The notes under the pieces: model-generated
What the model saw: the letters and a program-made list of their open reading frames with translations, nothing else
What the model was told of the DNA's origin: nothing
Databases searched by the model: none
Position numbers and translations under genes: made by a program
Part shown: one piece after another, positions 16,276-25,332 of the stretch
Layout of the letters: the number at the start of each line of letters is the position of its first letter
Position numbering within the stretch: position 1 is the first letter of the stretch
Virus record (IMG/VR): IMGVR_UViG_3300035703_000320
Location: 1-30,851 of that record
Reading direction: 5' to 3' (one strand)
Origin: a virus
Length of the DNA stretch: 30,851 nucleotides

Positions 16276-17821
16276 CGAAACTCAATGGAATTATTACGTT
16301 GGAACCGTCAACTGTTACAATAATATTGATTGAGATTGAGGTTTCATTTACTGTGAGGTTTTGAACGACAACGTTTGAATAACGTCCGTCCGCTAATATA
16401 ACACTTTGTAATATTTCAGAAAATGCTGCAGCCAGCTCAATATTGCCATAAAATCTCTCACCAATTGCGTTTGCAAATGGAATTCCATATTGCGGATGAA
16501 ATGGTAACTCGTTGATATTAGTGTTTAAAAGAGAAAATATAGCTTGTCTTACTGCCGGCATGCCATAAACAATATCAAAATCGCCATTTTTTCCAATTTG
16601 TAATTCACCCGAACGCTCATCTCTTCTAATATCAACGCCAAAATCTAATAAAGCCTTGTCCAATCTTTTAAGAACATCTAAAGATGGTTGTTTACCTTGA
16701 ATTAACGGAGAAGGTGCACTAATTGGAACAAGCAAAAGTGAGTTTTCATTTGCAGTTTGAGGTTTATAAATTTTTACATAAGCTTTTTCTGATAGCTTAA
16801 GTTTGGCTAGGTCTTGTTCGCCAGAAAGGGAAAGAATCATCGTACCGTCATCAAATTTAACAATCTTTAAAACTGAACGAATTTCTTCTTTTACTGTATA
16901 CGAACCAATCTTAATTTTTGTTCCCACTTTAATCAAATTGGCTTGATTTGAGGAAATTTTTACTGAGGCCAAAGTCCCTGGGCCTAGCAAATATTCTTTG
17001 GTTCCTGTTTTATCAACAAACGGAGGCTGAAGGTTATTGATAGTAGCAATCTCAAACCATTTATCTTTTGAACCCAAATATCTGTTTGCCATAACCTCTA
17101 GCGACTCGACAAAAGGTACAGCAATTGCCGCTGTGTACGCCTGATTAAACACAACTTGAGTATCTGGGTCTGTATTTCTATTTGCAACCGCTAATAGATT
17201 GGGCTGCTGAACTGTTTGTTGTTGTAAATAATAAATAATACCGTCTATTTCATCGGCTAAATCAAAAATATCATTAATTTGCTCTAGTTCTTGAGTTGAG
17301 TATCCGCGCTGAGCCTCTATTAAAGAAAAACCCTGTACAAGAACACCGTCATCATCGCCCAACCCAACCGTTTGAGCGGCACCAGCAGCGCTGCTTCTTA
17401 AAAAGAACGTCATGTCTTTAAAATCTGTAACAGAAAGACTTTTAAGTCGTTTTTGCTCTTCTTTTAAAACAATTGCCTCTGCGGGCGTCAATCCAATGTC
17501 TGAAAGAGAAATGTAAGATAATATTGGCTTATATTTGATGAATTTGATTGAATTTAAAAATGGATTGGTGCTAGTTGTTGGAAACAGTTTTTGAGTTGTA
17601 ATTTCATTATTAAGGCTTTTTAATAAATTAATAAAAAAGTCTGATTTTGGTAATGTTTTTTTAAAGTTAGGATAAAAACGTAATTCCCAATTTTTAACCA
17701 ACCAATCCCATCTATCAATTGCAATTGTAGGAACATCCGCCAAAGTAAACGTAGCATTCTTAGATGCTTTGACGTATCCTAAATAATCTGACAGGACTTG
17801 GTCTAAATAAGTATAAGCCAT
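16265..17821 (-). CDS. Baseplate wedge protein with LysM and gp25-like domains
   Basis: The 518-residue protein starts behind TAAGGAAACGCA. Residues about 235-286 form a LysM-like module (VPFVESLEVMANRYLGSKDK, WFEIATINNLQPPF, LLGPGTLASVKI), of the kind T4 gp53 carries. Residues about 391-484 match the gp25/gpW baseplate family (FGVDIRRDERSGELQIG, AVRQAIFSLLNTN, LPFHPQYGIPFANAIG, then AAFSEILQSVILADGRYSNV). gp25 is normally a separate protein of about 130 residues, so here gp25 and a gp53-like function seem fused behind a 230-residue N-terminal part of unknown fold. It should form the inner baseplate ring that templates sheath assembly, next to the J-type wedge gene downstream. Confidence 0.8.
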   Translation of the reverse strand: MAYTYLDQVLSDYLGYVKASKNATFTLADVPTIAIDRWDWLVKNWELRFYPNFKKTLPKSDFFINLLKSLNNEITTQKLFPTTSTNPFLNSIKFIKYKPILSYISLSDIGLTPAEAIVLKEEQKRLKSLSVTDFKDMTFFLRSSAAGAAQTVGLGDDDGVLVQGFSLIEAQRGYSTQELEQINDIFDLADEIDGIIYYLQQQTVQQPNLLAVANRNTDPDTQVVFNQAYTAAIAVPFVESLEVMANRYLGSKDKWFEIATINNLQPPFVDKTGTKEYLLGPGTLASVKISSNQANLIKVGTKIKIGSYTVKEEIRSVLKIVKFDDGTMILSLSGEQDLAKLKLSEKAYVKIYKPQTANENSLLLVPISAPSPLIQGKQPSLDVLKRLDKALLDFGVDIRRDERSGELQIGKNGDFDIVYGMPAVRQAIFSLLNTNINELPFHPQYGIPFANAIGERFYGNIELAAAFSEILQSVILADGRYSNVVVQNLTVNETSISINIIVTVDGSNVIIPLSFVSS

Positions 17822-17830
17822 TGCGTTTCC

Positions 17831-18931
17831 TTAAATAATAGGTGGTTTTGACGCAATGAAACCAATGGCGTCTTTTGAAAAGAGTTTTCGTGTCAACGAG
17901 TTTGCTCTTTCAAGAGCGCCGGTTAACGTAAATGAGTTAACAGAGCCTAAATCGCCATCTGCGCCAAAACGGTCTGTTGCTGCTGCTATTCCAGCCCCAA
18001 CTTCTTTTAAATCAAAACCTTGTAAAGCAATATTATATTTATACAAATATGGCTGAGCCGCATTTTTTTGAAAACTAAACCCTCTAACAATAACTTGCCA
18101 TTGCATATTATCTTTGTGAGATTCAAAAAACAACTTAACGGTGTCTGGCCTAACTTCTTTAATATGAGAGTATGCATTTAAGAAGTTATGCAACAAATGA
18201 ATTTCAACAAAACCATTTGTTGACAATTCCCCTTTGCCTGTAAACCTAGAAAGGTCTACCCCTAATGCGTTTGCTACTCTTGATGTTGCGCTTTCTTCTG
18301 GAATTTTGGTGGGCACCGCAGAAGAGTTATATCTTTGCGCTGTAGATGCCAAGCCTTCTAACAATCCAACGGCTGCCATAGGACCATCCTCATAAGCGCC
18401 GGTTACTGCTTCATAAACATTTGCTGCTTTGTTAAAAGTATTAGCAAGAACACCCCCCTTTAAGACACGACGAAAACTGCTTTCTTTTGATGCAGGAACA
18501 TCCAACATATCACCAACATTGGGGTCTTCTGAGTATTTTCTAGCAATTGCAATTCCAGTTGTTCCCGATAAGGTAATTTGCCAAAATGTTGTTGCAGAAG
18601 TTTCTTCAACAACTCCGCCCATTGTTGGAATCAACTGAGAAGCATTGACCATTTGATAACTTAAAGCTTCTGGCGGAATAGGCAAAGAATAAAAAGTTGG
18701 CATTCCGTCAATTTCCATCCTAAAGCGATATGGAAATGTCTTATACCAATTTTCCGCAGAAACAGAATAAAACGGACCCTCTTCTTTGGCTACTTGATTG
18801 TTTTGAATAGCTTTGCTGATAACGTTATGAAAAACATTATTGGGAAGATTTTTTAATTCCGCGTCCGCTTCTACGTCCGCGTTTTTTCTTAATTTGTTTA
18901 TTCCTTCTTGAACTAATGTCTTAAAGTTCAT
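17831..18931 (-). CDS. Dit-like / tube-proximal baseplate protein
   Basis: This is a 366-residue protein with GGAG eight bases before its ATG. After a short helical N-terminus, residues about 64-128 read FPYRFRMEIDGMPTFYSLPI, PPEALSYQMVNASQL, MGGVVEETSATTFWQITLSG and TTG, a pattern (short strands, PP, GGVVEE, GTTG) seen in distal-tail and hub-adjacent baseplate proteins. A helical, variable stretch follows. A second beta part (WQVIVRGFSFQKNAAQPYLY, KYNIALQGFDLKEVG) is typical of the same group. The gene lies between the spike and the LysM-gp25 genes. It likely links the tube to the hub. Equivalence to Dit, gp48/gp54 or another ring protein is not settled. Confidence 0.65.
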   Translation of the reverse strand: MNFKTLVQEGINKLRKNADVEADAELKNLPNNVFHNVISKAIQNNQVAKEEGPFYSVSAENWYKTFPYRFRMEIDGMPTFYSLPIPPEALSYQMVNASQLIPTMGGVVEETSATTFWQITLSGTTGIAIARKYSEDPNVGDMLDVPASKESSFRRVLKGGVLANTFNKAANVYEAVTGAYEDGPMAAVGLLEGLASTAQRYNSSAVPTKIPEESATSRVANALGVDLSRFTGKGELSTNGFVEIHLLHNFLNAYSHIKEVRPDTVKLFFESHKDNMQWQVIVRGFSFQKNAAQPYLYKYNIALQGFDLKEVGAGIAAATDRFGADGDLGSVNSFTLTGALERANSLTRKLFSKDAIGFIASKPPII

Positions 18932-18968
18932 TTACTTTCTCCACTTCATATATTTTAAAAGACATAAG

Positions 18969-19841
18969 TCATTCGACTTTGCCTTTAATTTGAGAAAGTT
19001 TTGTTTTAATTTCAGCCACTGCCGAAATAAGATTAGGGTCCATGGCCCCAGGGCCGACTGCCGTTTGAACTAATTGTGGAGCTGCTTTTTGTAATGCTTC
19101 TAATAATTTATCAATTAAATCAAGTAGTTCTGTTGAAGATGTACCTAACGCTACTTTGGGGGCTTTAATTACAACTTCCTTTGTAGACTCAACTTTAATT
19201 GTACCTTTTTGGTCAATTGACACTTTTTCTTTATCTGAAGATAATTCTATTTTTTTATTAGTCGCATCCACAACGATAGATTGTTTGTTTGCGTCCACAA
19301 AAGCAAAACTTGAATCATCTTTGAGTGTTAAGATAGAAACTTTTTTTTCGTCAATTTCTGGCACATCTTCTGGGCTATCGGTAATTTTAGGTGCCCCTGT
19401 ATGAGTAACTGTAAGCTGACCTTTGGTGTCGATATCGAAAATCATACCCAAATACTGAAAACGCATTTGTGGCTTTTTTTCTTCTGGCTCCGGCAGTTCA
19501 ATTAAATCAATAATTCTGTTATATCCACCAATAATGATACCTCTACGAACATCGTTATTGATAAACGCAACGATAACTCGCTCTCCGACTCCAAAAGCGT
19601 TTTTTTCATTAATTTCATAAGACTTATCATCGGTTACGGTCGGTCTACGATAAATCTTAAGTCCATCTGCAATTCCACCTATAAAGGTAGATGAAACAAC
19701 ATTTGACACAAATGTTGATGTGCCGTTTTGTGTTTCAATTCTGACTAAATACTTTGTAACAGTGTCTCTATCGGAGGTTGGTTCCTGAATTGCAACCACT
19801 TCTCCAACCGAAATTGCTGGCGTGTATGGTGTTCTGCTCAT
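18969..19841 (-). CDS. Baseplate spike protein (gp5/gpV-type, no lysozyme domain)
   Basis: The 290-residue protein overlaps the hub gene stop by one base (TAATG). The N-terminal part (about 8-115) has the OB-fold pattern of gpV/gp5 (ISVGEVVAI, AFGVGERVIVAFINNDVRRG, IIIGGYN). Residues about 165-235 are short alternating strands (SILTLKDDSSFAFVD, KKIELSSDKEKVSIDQKG, TIKVESTKEVVIKAPKVALG), a triple-stranded beta-helix of the trimeric needle. The end is a helical region (ELLDLIDKLLEALQKAAPQL). I see no lysozyme domain as in T4 gp5 and no HxH iron-binding tip as in P2 gpV, so a separate tip protein or another tip architecture may be used. It pierces the outer membrane on contraction. Confidence 0.82.
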   Translation of the reverse strand: MSRTPYTPAISVGEVVAIQEPTSDRDTVTKYLVRIETQNGTSTFVSNVVSSTFIGGIADGLKIYRRPTVTDDKSYEINEKNAFGVGERVIVAFINNDVRRGIIIGGYNRIIDLIELPEPEEKKPQMRFQYLGMIFDIDTKGQLTVTHTGAPKITDSPEDVPEIDEKKVSILTLKDDSSFAFVDANKQSIVVDATNKKIELSSDKEKVSIDQKGTIKVESTKEVVIKAPKVALGTSSTELLDLIDKLLEALQKAAPQLVQTAVGPGAMDPNLISAVAEIKTKLSQIKGKVE

Positions 19842-21721
19842 TAAAACGGCACCTTTGGTATTTTAGGTAAATTAAGTTTAGGTATTAAATCTTGTATTTT
19901 GGGAGTTTTTATTTTAAATTCTGGAAATTTAAATAATTCTTTAATGTCGGAGTCTGCTAGCTCAGGGTCAAATAAGTCCGTAAAGCCGGCGGGGCCAATT
20001 AAAGTTAAAGAACCGTCTTCTTGGACTTTGCAAAGATAAGAAAGCTGTACGCTTGTTGTTGTTGATGCGGCTCCATCCATACCAATATTAAAACTCCAAT
20101 TAACTGACTCAACATGACCGCATAATACATTTTCTCCCATGGGAAAAGATATATTACAACCAACCATAATAGGCAAGTTATTGTCTTTAATAACAAGACT
20201 TGCTTCTCCAAAACGATAGCTTAGTGCGTGCCAATAATACATAAGCTTTTTAGTATCTTCAAACCACGGAATATAAACTGCGCCATTTTCATTTGATTGT
20301 GCCGTAGGAGCGCTGTAAACAGTATTCCAATAATGTTCAATAGTTCCAAATCTATTTATTGCACCCTCATCTAAAATACGATGGACAGCAGTGGTTAAAA
20401 CTGCTGTTGGGTCGTCGGCTCGACTTGAACCAACCTCTCCTGAAAGAATATTTGGCATAATAAAATTTGGAGAAGTAAAAAACGTATTACGAGTTGTAAC
20501 GCTTTGAATAAAAGTATCATCAACAAAAATTCTAGGCACATCGTCAAACGCTGTCCATTTTGTATGCTTAATTTGATTATCTGGGTCTGTTAAAAAAGCT
20601 TTTAAAGCAAACGGTTTGTCTCGCAATACAACCATTGGCAAAGACGTTACCGCTCCCGATTCGGTTCTAAAATACCAAATATCCGTAAACGCTTCATTAT
20701 GAGTTAAATCAATATGCTCTTGAATTAAATTCCATGCCGGAGCGCCTTGTCCTAAAGAAGCCAAGAATCCAGTTTTAACCGGCCTATCTTTATAGTTTGA
20801 AAACATTGACTGAAGCTGGCTATAGCTTTTAAAATACCCATTAAACGCCTTTGGGTCGCGATTTTCTTCTGAATACCCCTCTAATGCGCCCTTTTTAGAC
20901 GCTTCAAAAGTTGTATTTGCATACATAACGCCTAAAAGAGTATTGGTAAATCCTGTAGCAAATGCATTATCGGCTTGAGTTGATGCAGGCAACTCCATAT
21001 AATCAAGCATTTTTTGAGGAAGACTAGGCATTCTAGAAGTTAATTTAGATGCACTAACAAGCTTACTGTATTCGCCCAAATCATCTCCAGAAATTCCTGT
21101 ACCGGAATCTAAATTTAATCCGCCAATAATAGACAAAACCATACCAGCGCCCATAAATGGGTCTATAAGTTTTTGTGCTAATTCGGCAACATCAATTTCG
21201 GGGCCTTTTTTAGATACCGCCGAATTAAGTAAGCTTACTCTTCCAACAACGTCTTGTGTTTGATAAAAATAACTAGAAAATGAGTTGGCATCAAGTCTTA
21301 TGGGAATGTTTAAAAGACTGGACCATTCTCTAATGTGAATACTAGCTTTTTTCATAAGAAGACCATTGCTGCCAATTGTATAACTATTTTCTATTGTTGT
21401 AATTTGACCAATAAACTTAATTAAGCCTTCTTTTAGCGGCGACACTTCTTTAAACTTTTCATCTTTTTCTTGAAATTTACCAATTTTTGACTTTATTATA
21501 ACCCAATTTCCAATCGAATATGCTGGATGAAGGTCACCAACAACTTGAATGGTTGCTGTATTTTGAATAGATGCCTTTGAACGAGATATGCCAATAGACA
21601 CAACTCCTCTATTGCCGCTGTATACGTCTACTTCGGGGGTATCAGGAGTAGGTATATCATCAATATAATCAAAAAGGATAATGTCCCATCTTGTTGAATT
21701 ATTTGCGTATTTTACTTTCAT
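19841..21721 (-). CDS. Baseplate hub protein (gp27/gpD-like)
   Basis: The 626-residue protein starts behind AAGGGTGA. The N-terminal third shows hub-type strands (GVVSIGISRSKASIQNTATI, IGNWVIIKSKIG, LIKFIGQITTIENSYTIGSN, then IHIREWSSLLNIPIRLD). The C-terminal part (LPIMVGCNISFPMGENVLCG, HVESVNWSFNIGMDG, TTTSVQLSYLCKV) matches the second barrel of gp27-like hubs. It is directly upstream of, and overlaps by one base, the spike gene, the classical hub-spike pair. The last 50 residues are proline-rich (FKIKTPKIQDLIPKLNLPK). It should form the trimeric hub on which the spike sits and the tube starts. The insert of about 250 residues in the middle is helical and unassigned. Confidence 0.75.
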   Translation of the reverse strand: MKVKYANNSTRWDIILFDYIDDIPTPDTPEVDVYSGNRGVVSIGISRSKASIQNTATIQVVGDLHPAYSIGNWVIIKSKIGKFQEKDEKFKEVSPLKEGLIKFIGQITTIENSYTIGSNGLLMKKASIHIREWSSLLNIPIRLDANSFSSYFYQTQDVVGRVSLLNSAVSKKGPEIDVAELAQKLIDPFMGAGMVLSIIGGLNLDSGTGISGDDLGEYSKLVSASKLTSRMPSLPQKMLDYMELPASTQADNAFATGFTNTLLGVMYANTTFEASKKGALEGYSEENRDPKAFNGYFKSYSQLQSMFSNYKDRPVKTGFLASLGQGAPAWNLIQEHIDLTHNEAFTDIWYFRTESGAVTSLPMVVLRDKPFALKAFLTDPDNQIKHTKWTAFDDVPRIFVDDTFIQSVTTRNTFFTSPNFIMPNILSGEVGSSRADDPTAVLTTAVHRILDEGAINRFGTIEHYWNTVYSAPTAQSNENGAVYIPWFEDTKKLMYYWHALSYRFGEASLVIKDNNLPIMVGCNISFPMGENVLCGHVESVNWSFNIGMDGAASTTTSVQLSYLCKVQEDGSLTLIGPAGFTDLFDPELADSDIKELFKFPEFKIKTPKIQDLIPKLNLPKIPKVPF

Positions 21722-21745
21722 AATAAATCACCCTTATAATTTATC

Positions 21746-24700
21746 TTATTCGTCGCTTAATCCAAACATTTCCGTTGTAGATGTTTTTGGTGTTGGTATT
21801 GAGGTTGCCCCAACGCCAGCGCCTGTTGATAGTTTGCCACCAGCCGATGTTCCCCTAACTGCCTTGGCTAATTGGTCAATGGCAATTGGACCAAATGCTT
21901 CGATAATACTCATTGATGTTCTTTGGGTGTCCTTATCGGCGTATGTTGACATTGCTGTAGCTAATTTACCAAACGTAAACTTTTCTCCTTTAGTCAAATC
22001 AACTCCCGCTGCTTTGGCCAATTCTTGTTTCCATTTATCGCCCTTTACGTTAATTCCCATTCCAGCGGCTGTTGTTTTTAACTCTTCATCTGTAACAACT
22101 CTGCTAATTCCTTTAGAAGCATCTACTGCAGCAGCATTTAAAACGCGCTTATAATTGACAGTTGAAAAATCTGCTGCCGCTTTGGCGGCCCCTTTTGCTT
22201 TTTCTGAAGTTAATATTTGCTTACCTCTTTTAAAGTCGCCTGCGGGTACGCCCGCCAATAAAAGAGCTGCCGCCGACCCTTCTGCCTCTAAACCGGCCAT
22301 TCCGGTTGTTTGTTCTTCAAACTTAAACATTAAGTTTTTTAATTGTTCTGCGGCTTTTGCTGCTATTTTGGGGTCTTTGTTTCTTGACTGTGTTAACAGT
22401 GTTTTAGCTTCTGCTTGAGTAGCAGAAAGGTCTACTCCTGTTCTGCGTTTGTATTCTCCAGCAAACGGAGCTGCTTGAGCGCCAAGCTGCCCTTGAAGAG
22501 ATTTTCTAGTTTTTTCAATTGCCTCTTTTTCGGTCATACCAGATGCTATTTGAGTGCCAATCATCTTACGGGCAAGGCCAGTCATTTTTGTATAATCACC
22601 GCCGGCCTCTAATTGTTGCAAAGCATCTTGAACTTGTACTATATTAGAGCGACTTGCAAATCCTAAACCAGTGCCCATTTTCAAGCCCATTCCTGCGCCT
22701 GAAAGAACTTTTAATGTTCCCATCAATCCGGTAGTTGCGCCCGTTGTTGCAGCTAAACCCGCTAAACCGCTTTTAGCCTCTTCCATATACATTGCGGCAG
22801 AGCCTGTTTTGCCGGCCATTGCTCCCGTAAGCGTAGACATAAAACCTGCAGCGCCGGTTGCTGACTGCAATTTTAGAGCCGCAGACATTTCCATAGCTGC
22901 TTGAGAAAACCTTTGAATTGACGGCGCTCCTTTTAGTCCCGTTTCAAAAGCTTTGGCAAAAATATTTTCAAGTTGTTTTAAATCCCCTTGTTTGCCGGAA
23001 ACAGCGGAAATACCTAAAACATTGCTTGCCATTTGTTCAACAGAGCCAACGCCTGCGCGACTTAATCCTAATAATTTACCTGCGCCTTGAGTTGTTCCCG
23101 TCATGCCGGCATAAGTATTATAGATTTGTCCGACTTCTGGAATCGAATATCCTAATCTTGCGTATCTGTTAGCAATGTCTGTTTTTTGTTGGTCGCTAAG
23201 ATTTTTGTTTTGAAAAACTTCAAAACCTGTTACTGCTGCGCCGCCTGCCATAGACGTTGCGGCTGTTTGCATTCTAAATGCAGCTAAGTTTTCGTCAATT
23301 CCCATAGACAAACGTCTAGCGTCAAATCTTGATTTTTCGCTTTCCATGTACATTCGTTGAATCTCTTCGCTTCTACGAATGAGTCCGGATTGATACATTG
23401 CCTGAACATTTTTGGCTTTGTCTTTAGCGCCTTCGTGTATTAATCCTGCACCGGTAACATCAAAAATACCGCCCTCGGCTTGTCCAGCCAATCCGGTTTG
23501 TGCACCAGTAATATTTGTATACAAGTCTTTTCCGGCATTAACTAAACCAGCAACTCCAGTGCCGGCCAAAGCAATCCCAGGTAGCGCACCAACTCCTGCA
23601 GTTCCGGCTGTTAAACCAATTCCGCCGACTATGGCTCCAATTGAGAGCGCTCCCTGAAGAATACTGTTTCCAATAGAGCCACGAACAACGGACTTACGCT
23701 CAGCTTCGGACGCTTTCAATTCTTCTTGAACTAAAACATCTGCTTCTGCTTTTAAAGACTGTCTATTTCCAACTCCTAAGTATGAAAACTTTTTATTATT
23801 AGGAGTTAATAAATTACCATATGCTTCTAAAAATTGGTCGCCGGTTGTTGGAGCAACGGTCGCCATATATTTTTGATATCTAAGTGATTCTGCTGTCGCA
23901 ATATTTTGAGGAATTGCCTGCAAAGCCTGAATGTTTTGATTAAACCCCATGGCTTGTAAATTAGAATAAGTTCCGGCTAACTGAAAACCAGTGCCAAGAG
24001 CCATGGCTAAACCAGAGGCTCCTCGGCCAATTGCCCCGCTATATTTATTCCACCAACTGCCGTTACCGCCATCCCCGCCACCGGGGGGTGCGGCCTTAAG
24101 TTTATCTGCAGCGGCGGCTTGAACTGAGGCTAGTTCCGAATTAGTTTTATTTAACTCTCTTATTGTTTTGTTTAATTCTTCAAGCTGGGATGTATTGCTT
24201 GTAAGAATTTTTCCCGTTTGAGGGTCAATTTCCAATTTTGCTGTTTGTTCGCTAAGTGTTTTTTCCAAATCAGAGAACTTTTGAGTTTGTTGTAATAACA
24301 AACCTCTCATTACCTGAAACGACTTGTCCGCCTGAGAACCAAGCGCTTTAACTAGCTCTTCTCTTTCCCTGACGGAAGATTGTGTTCCAAATGTAGCTTG
24401 ATTTGCCATAGCTCCGGCATAAGACGAGGCAAAACGCGGCTGATTAAGAATCTGCCAAGCTGCATTTGGTGTAGGCATCCCTAATGGACTGCCTGTTGGA
24501 TTAATATTTGAAGGAGGAACCGGCGCACCAGTTCCAATAGAATAAACATTGCTAGTAGGCCCGCCGCGTGTGGCAACTCTATCGCGGATTTCTTGCGCAA
24601 GCCCTGCTGTAGTTGGAGAGTATTTATTAACAGCCTGTCTTTGCTGTGCCGCCATTTGCGACTGCAATTGAACAGTAGCACGAAGAGCTTCATTCATCTT

Positions 24701-24769
24701 CTGAATCTCTTCGCGCATCTGTTTAATTGGCGCTAATAAATCTGATAGGTCTACGTTTATTCGTGTCAC
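21746..24769 (-). CDS. Tape measure protein
   Basis: The 1007-residue protein is initiated at GTG (24767-24769) with GGAG nine bases before it. It is the long gene between the tail chaperone pair and the hub, as in nearly all long-tailed phages. A coiled coil lies at about 14-50 (APIKQMREEIQKMNEALRAT) and another at about 155-221 (LEELNKTIRELNKTNSELAS). Gly/Ala-rich hydrophobic segments are at about 247-263, 369-412 (ALSIGAIVGGIGLTAGTAGV) and 636-704, the membrane-active type that enters the host envelope. No lysozyme, peptidase or transglycosylase motif was seen. Using the usual rule of about 0.15 nm per residue, the tail tube would be near 150 nm. The start codon lies in a predicted hairpin (separate entry). 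Confidence 0.9.
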   Translation of the reverse strand: MTRINVDLSDLLAPIKQMREEIQKMNEALRATVQLQSQMAAQQRQAVNKYSPTTAGLAQEIRDRVATRGGPTSNVYSIGTGAPVPPSNINPTGSPLGMPTPNAAWQILNQPRFASSYAGAMANQATFGTQSSVREREELVKALGSQADKSFQVMRGLLLQQTQKFSDLEKTLSEQTAKLEIDPQTGKILTSNTSQLEELNKTIRELNKTNSELASVQAAAADKLKAAPPGGGDGGNGSWWNKYSGAIGRGASGLAMALGTGFQLAGTYSNLQAMGFNQNIQALQAIPQNIATAESLRYQKYMATVAPTTGDQFLEAYGNLLTPNNKKFSYLGVGNRQSLKAEADVLVQEELKASEAERKSVVRGSIGNSILQGALSIGAIVGGIGLTAGTAGVGALPGIALAGTGVAGLVNAGKDLYTNITGAQTGLAGQAEGGIFDVTGAGLIHEGAKDKAKNVQAMYQSGLIRRSEEIQRMYMESEKSRFDARRLSMGIDENLAAFRMQTAATSMAGGAAVTGFEVFQNKNLSDQQKTDIANRYARLGYSIPEVGQIYNTYAGMTGTTQGAGKLLGLSRAGVGSVEQMASNVLGISAVSGKQGDLKQLENIFAKAFETGLKGAPSIQRFSQAAMEMSAALKLQSATGAAGFMSTLTGAMAGKTGSAAMYMEEAKSGLAGLAATTGATTGLMGTLKVLSGAGMGLKMGTGLGFASRSNIVQVQDALQQLEAGGDYTKMTGLARKMIGTQIASGMTEKEAIEKTRKSLQGQLGAQAAPFAGEYKRRTGVDLSATQAEAKTLLTQSRNKDPKIAAKAAEQLKNLMFKFEEQTTGMAGLEAEGSAAALLLAGVPAGDFKRGKQILTSEKAKGAAKAAADFSTVNYKRVLNAAAVDASKGISRVVTDEELKTTAAGMGINVKGDKWKQELAKAAGVDLTKGEKFTFGKLATAMSTYADKDTQRTSMSIIEAFGPIAIDQLAKAVRGTSAGGKLSTGAGVGATSIPTPKTSTTEMFGLSDE

Positions 24770-24794
24770 TATGTGTTACTCCTACAGTAGTGAC
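24765..24794 (-). promoter_or_regulatory. RNA hairpin enclosing the tape measure RBS and GTG start
   Basis: Minus strand: GTCACTA (24794-24788) pairs perfectly with TAGTGAC (24771-24765). Inside, after one bulged C, TGT pairs with ACA, leaving the 9-base loop AGGAGTAAC. The Shine-Dalgarno AGGAG is therefore displayed in the loop while the GTG start codon is in the stem. This would be expected to restrain initiation on the tape measure gene, which is needed in few copies. Confidence 0.6.
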
Positions 24795-24804
24795 ATTTTA
24801 TGCT

Positions 24805-25332
24805 TTATTCGGCTTTTTCTTCTTTATCGACGGGGCGTTGGGCCTCTGAAAGCTGACGATTTAGTTCAATAATAGGCGTATAATCCAACAAATGGTACCC
24901 GCCCAAGTCCTCTCCTTTTGGTTTCCACCAATCCGGAGCTTTAACGATATGGGCATTTAGGACGGCAAGCATTTGAATAAAATCCGCCTGTGGGTCAACA
25001 TCCTTTAGTTCGGGAAGGATTCCCTCAATAACCCTGCGAACCGCTTCGTCACTGGAAAATAAAGCAATTTTGTCTTTGTTTTCAATTTCTGAAGCAACCT
25101 CGTCGTGAATATTTTTAAGTGCATCCTGAATTCCGCCCAACAAAGCAGGAACGCTATAGGACGGCGGGCGACGCAACCCTGTCGAAAGTCTATTGGCTAC
25201 GCGGGACGACTCTGTAACATCTTTATGTGATAGAAATTTTTTAAGCTCAAAAAGACCTTGATACTTTTCTCCGGTTGTTGAACCAACGCAATCAAGCTCA
25301 ATAAAAATAACGGGATTAAGTGGGCTGCTCAT
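24805..25332 (-). CDS. Tail assembly chaperone, second ORF
   Basis: The 175-residue soluble protein lies directly upstream of the tape measure gene, the position of tail assembly chaperones (lambda gpT-type role). It has its own ATG with AGGAG eight bases before it, inside the end of the preceding ORF (17-base overlap, +1/-2 register). Residues 1-45 (PLNPVIFIELDCVGSTTGE, then YQGLFELKKFLSHKD) are followed by helices. A WW-containing C-terminal segment (APDWWKPKGEDLGGYHLLDY, then TPIIELNRQL) resembles the ends of myovirus chaperones. Position and overlap are the main evidence, and I recognise no exact family. Confidence 0.62.
   Translation of the reverse strand: MSSPLNPVIFIELDCVGSTTGEKYQGLFELKKFLSHKDVTESSRVANRLSTGLRRPPSYSVPALLGGIQDALKNIHDEVASEIENKDKIALFSSDEAVRRVIEGILPELKDVDPQADFIQMLAVLNAHIVKAPDWWKPKGEDLGGYHLLDYTPIIELNRQLSEAQRPVDKEEKAE

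Noticed and set aside
18926-18958. Possible tiny leader ORF before the Dit-like gene
   Set aside because: It runs from an ATG in the spacer into the gene start in another frame, but no Shine-Dalgarno is seen and it is short enough to be chance.
21681-23657. Plus-strand open frames opposite the tape measure gene
   Set aside because: They are antisense shadows of Ala/Gly-rich coding sequence, without ribosome binding sites or plausible protein composition.
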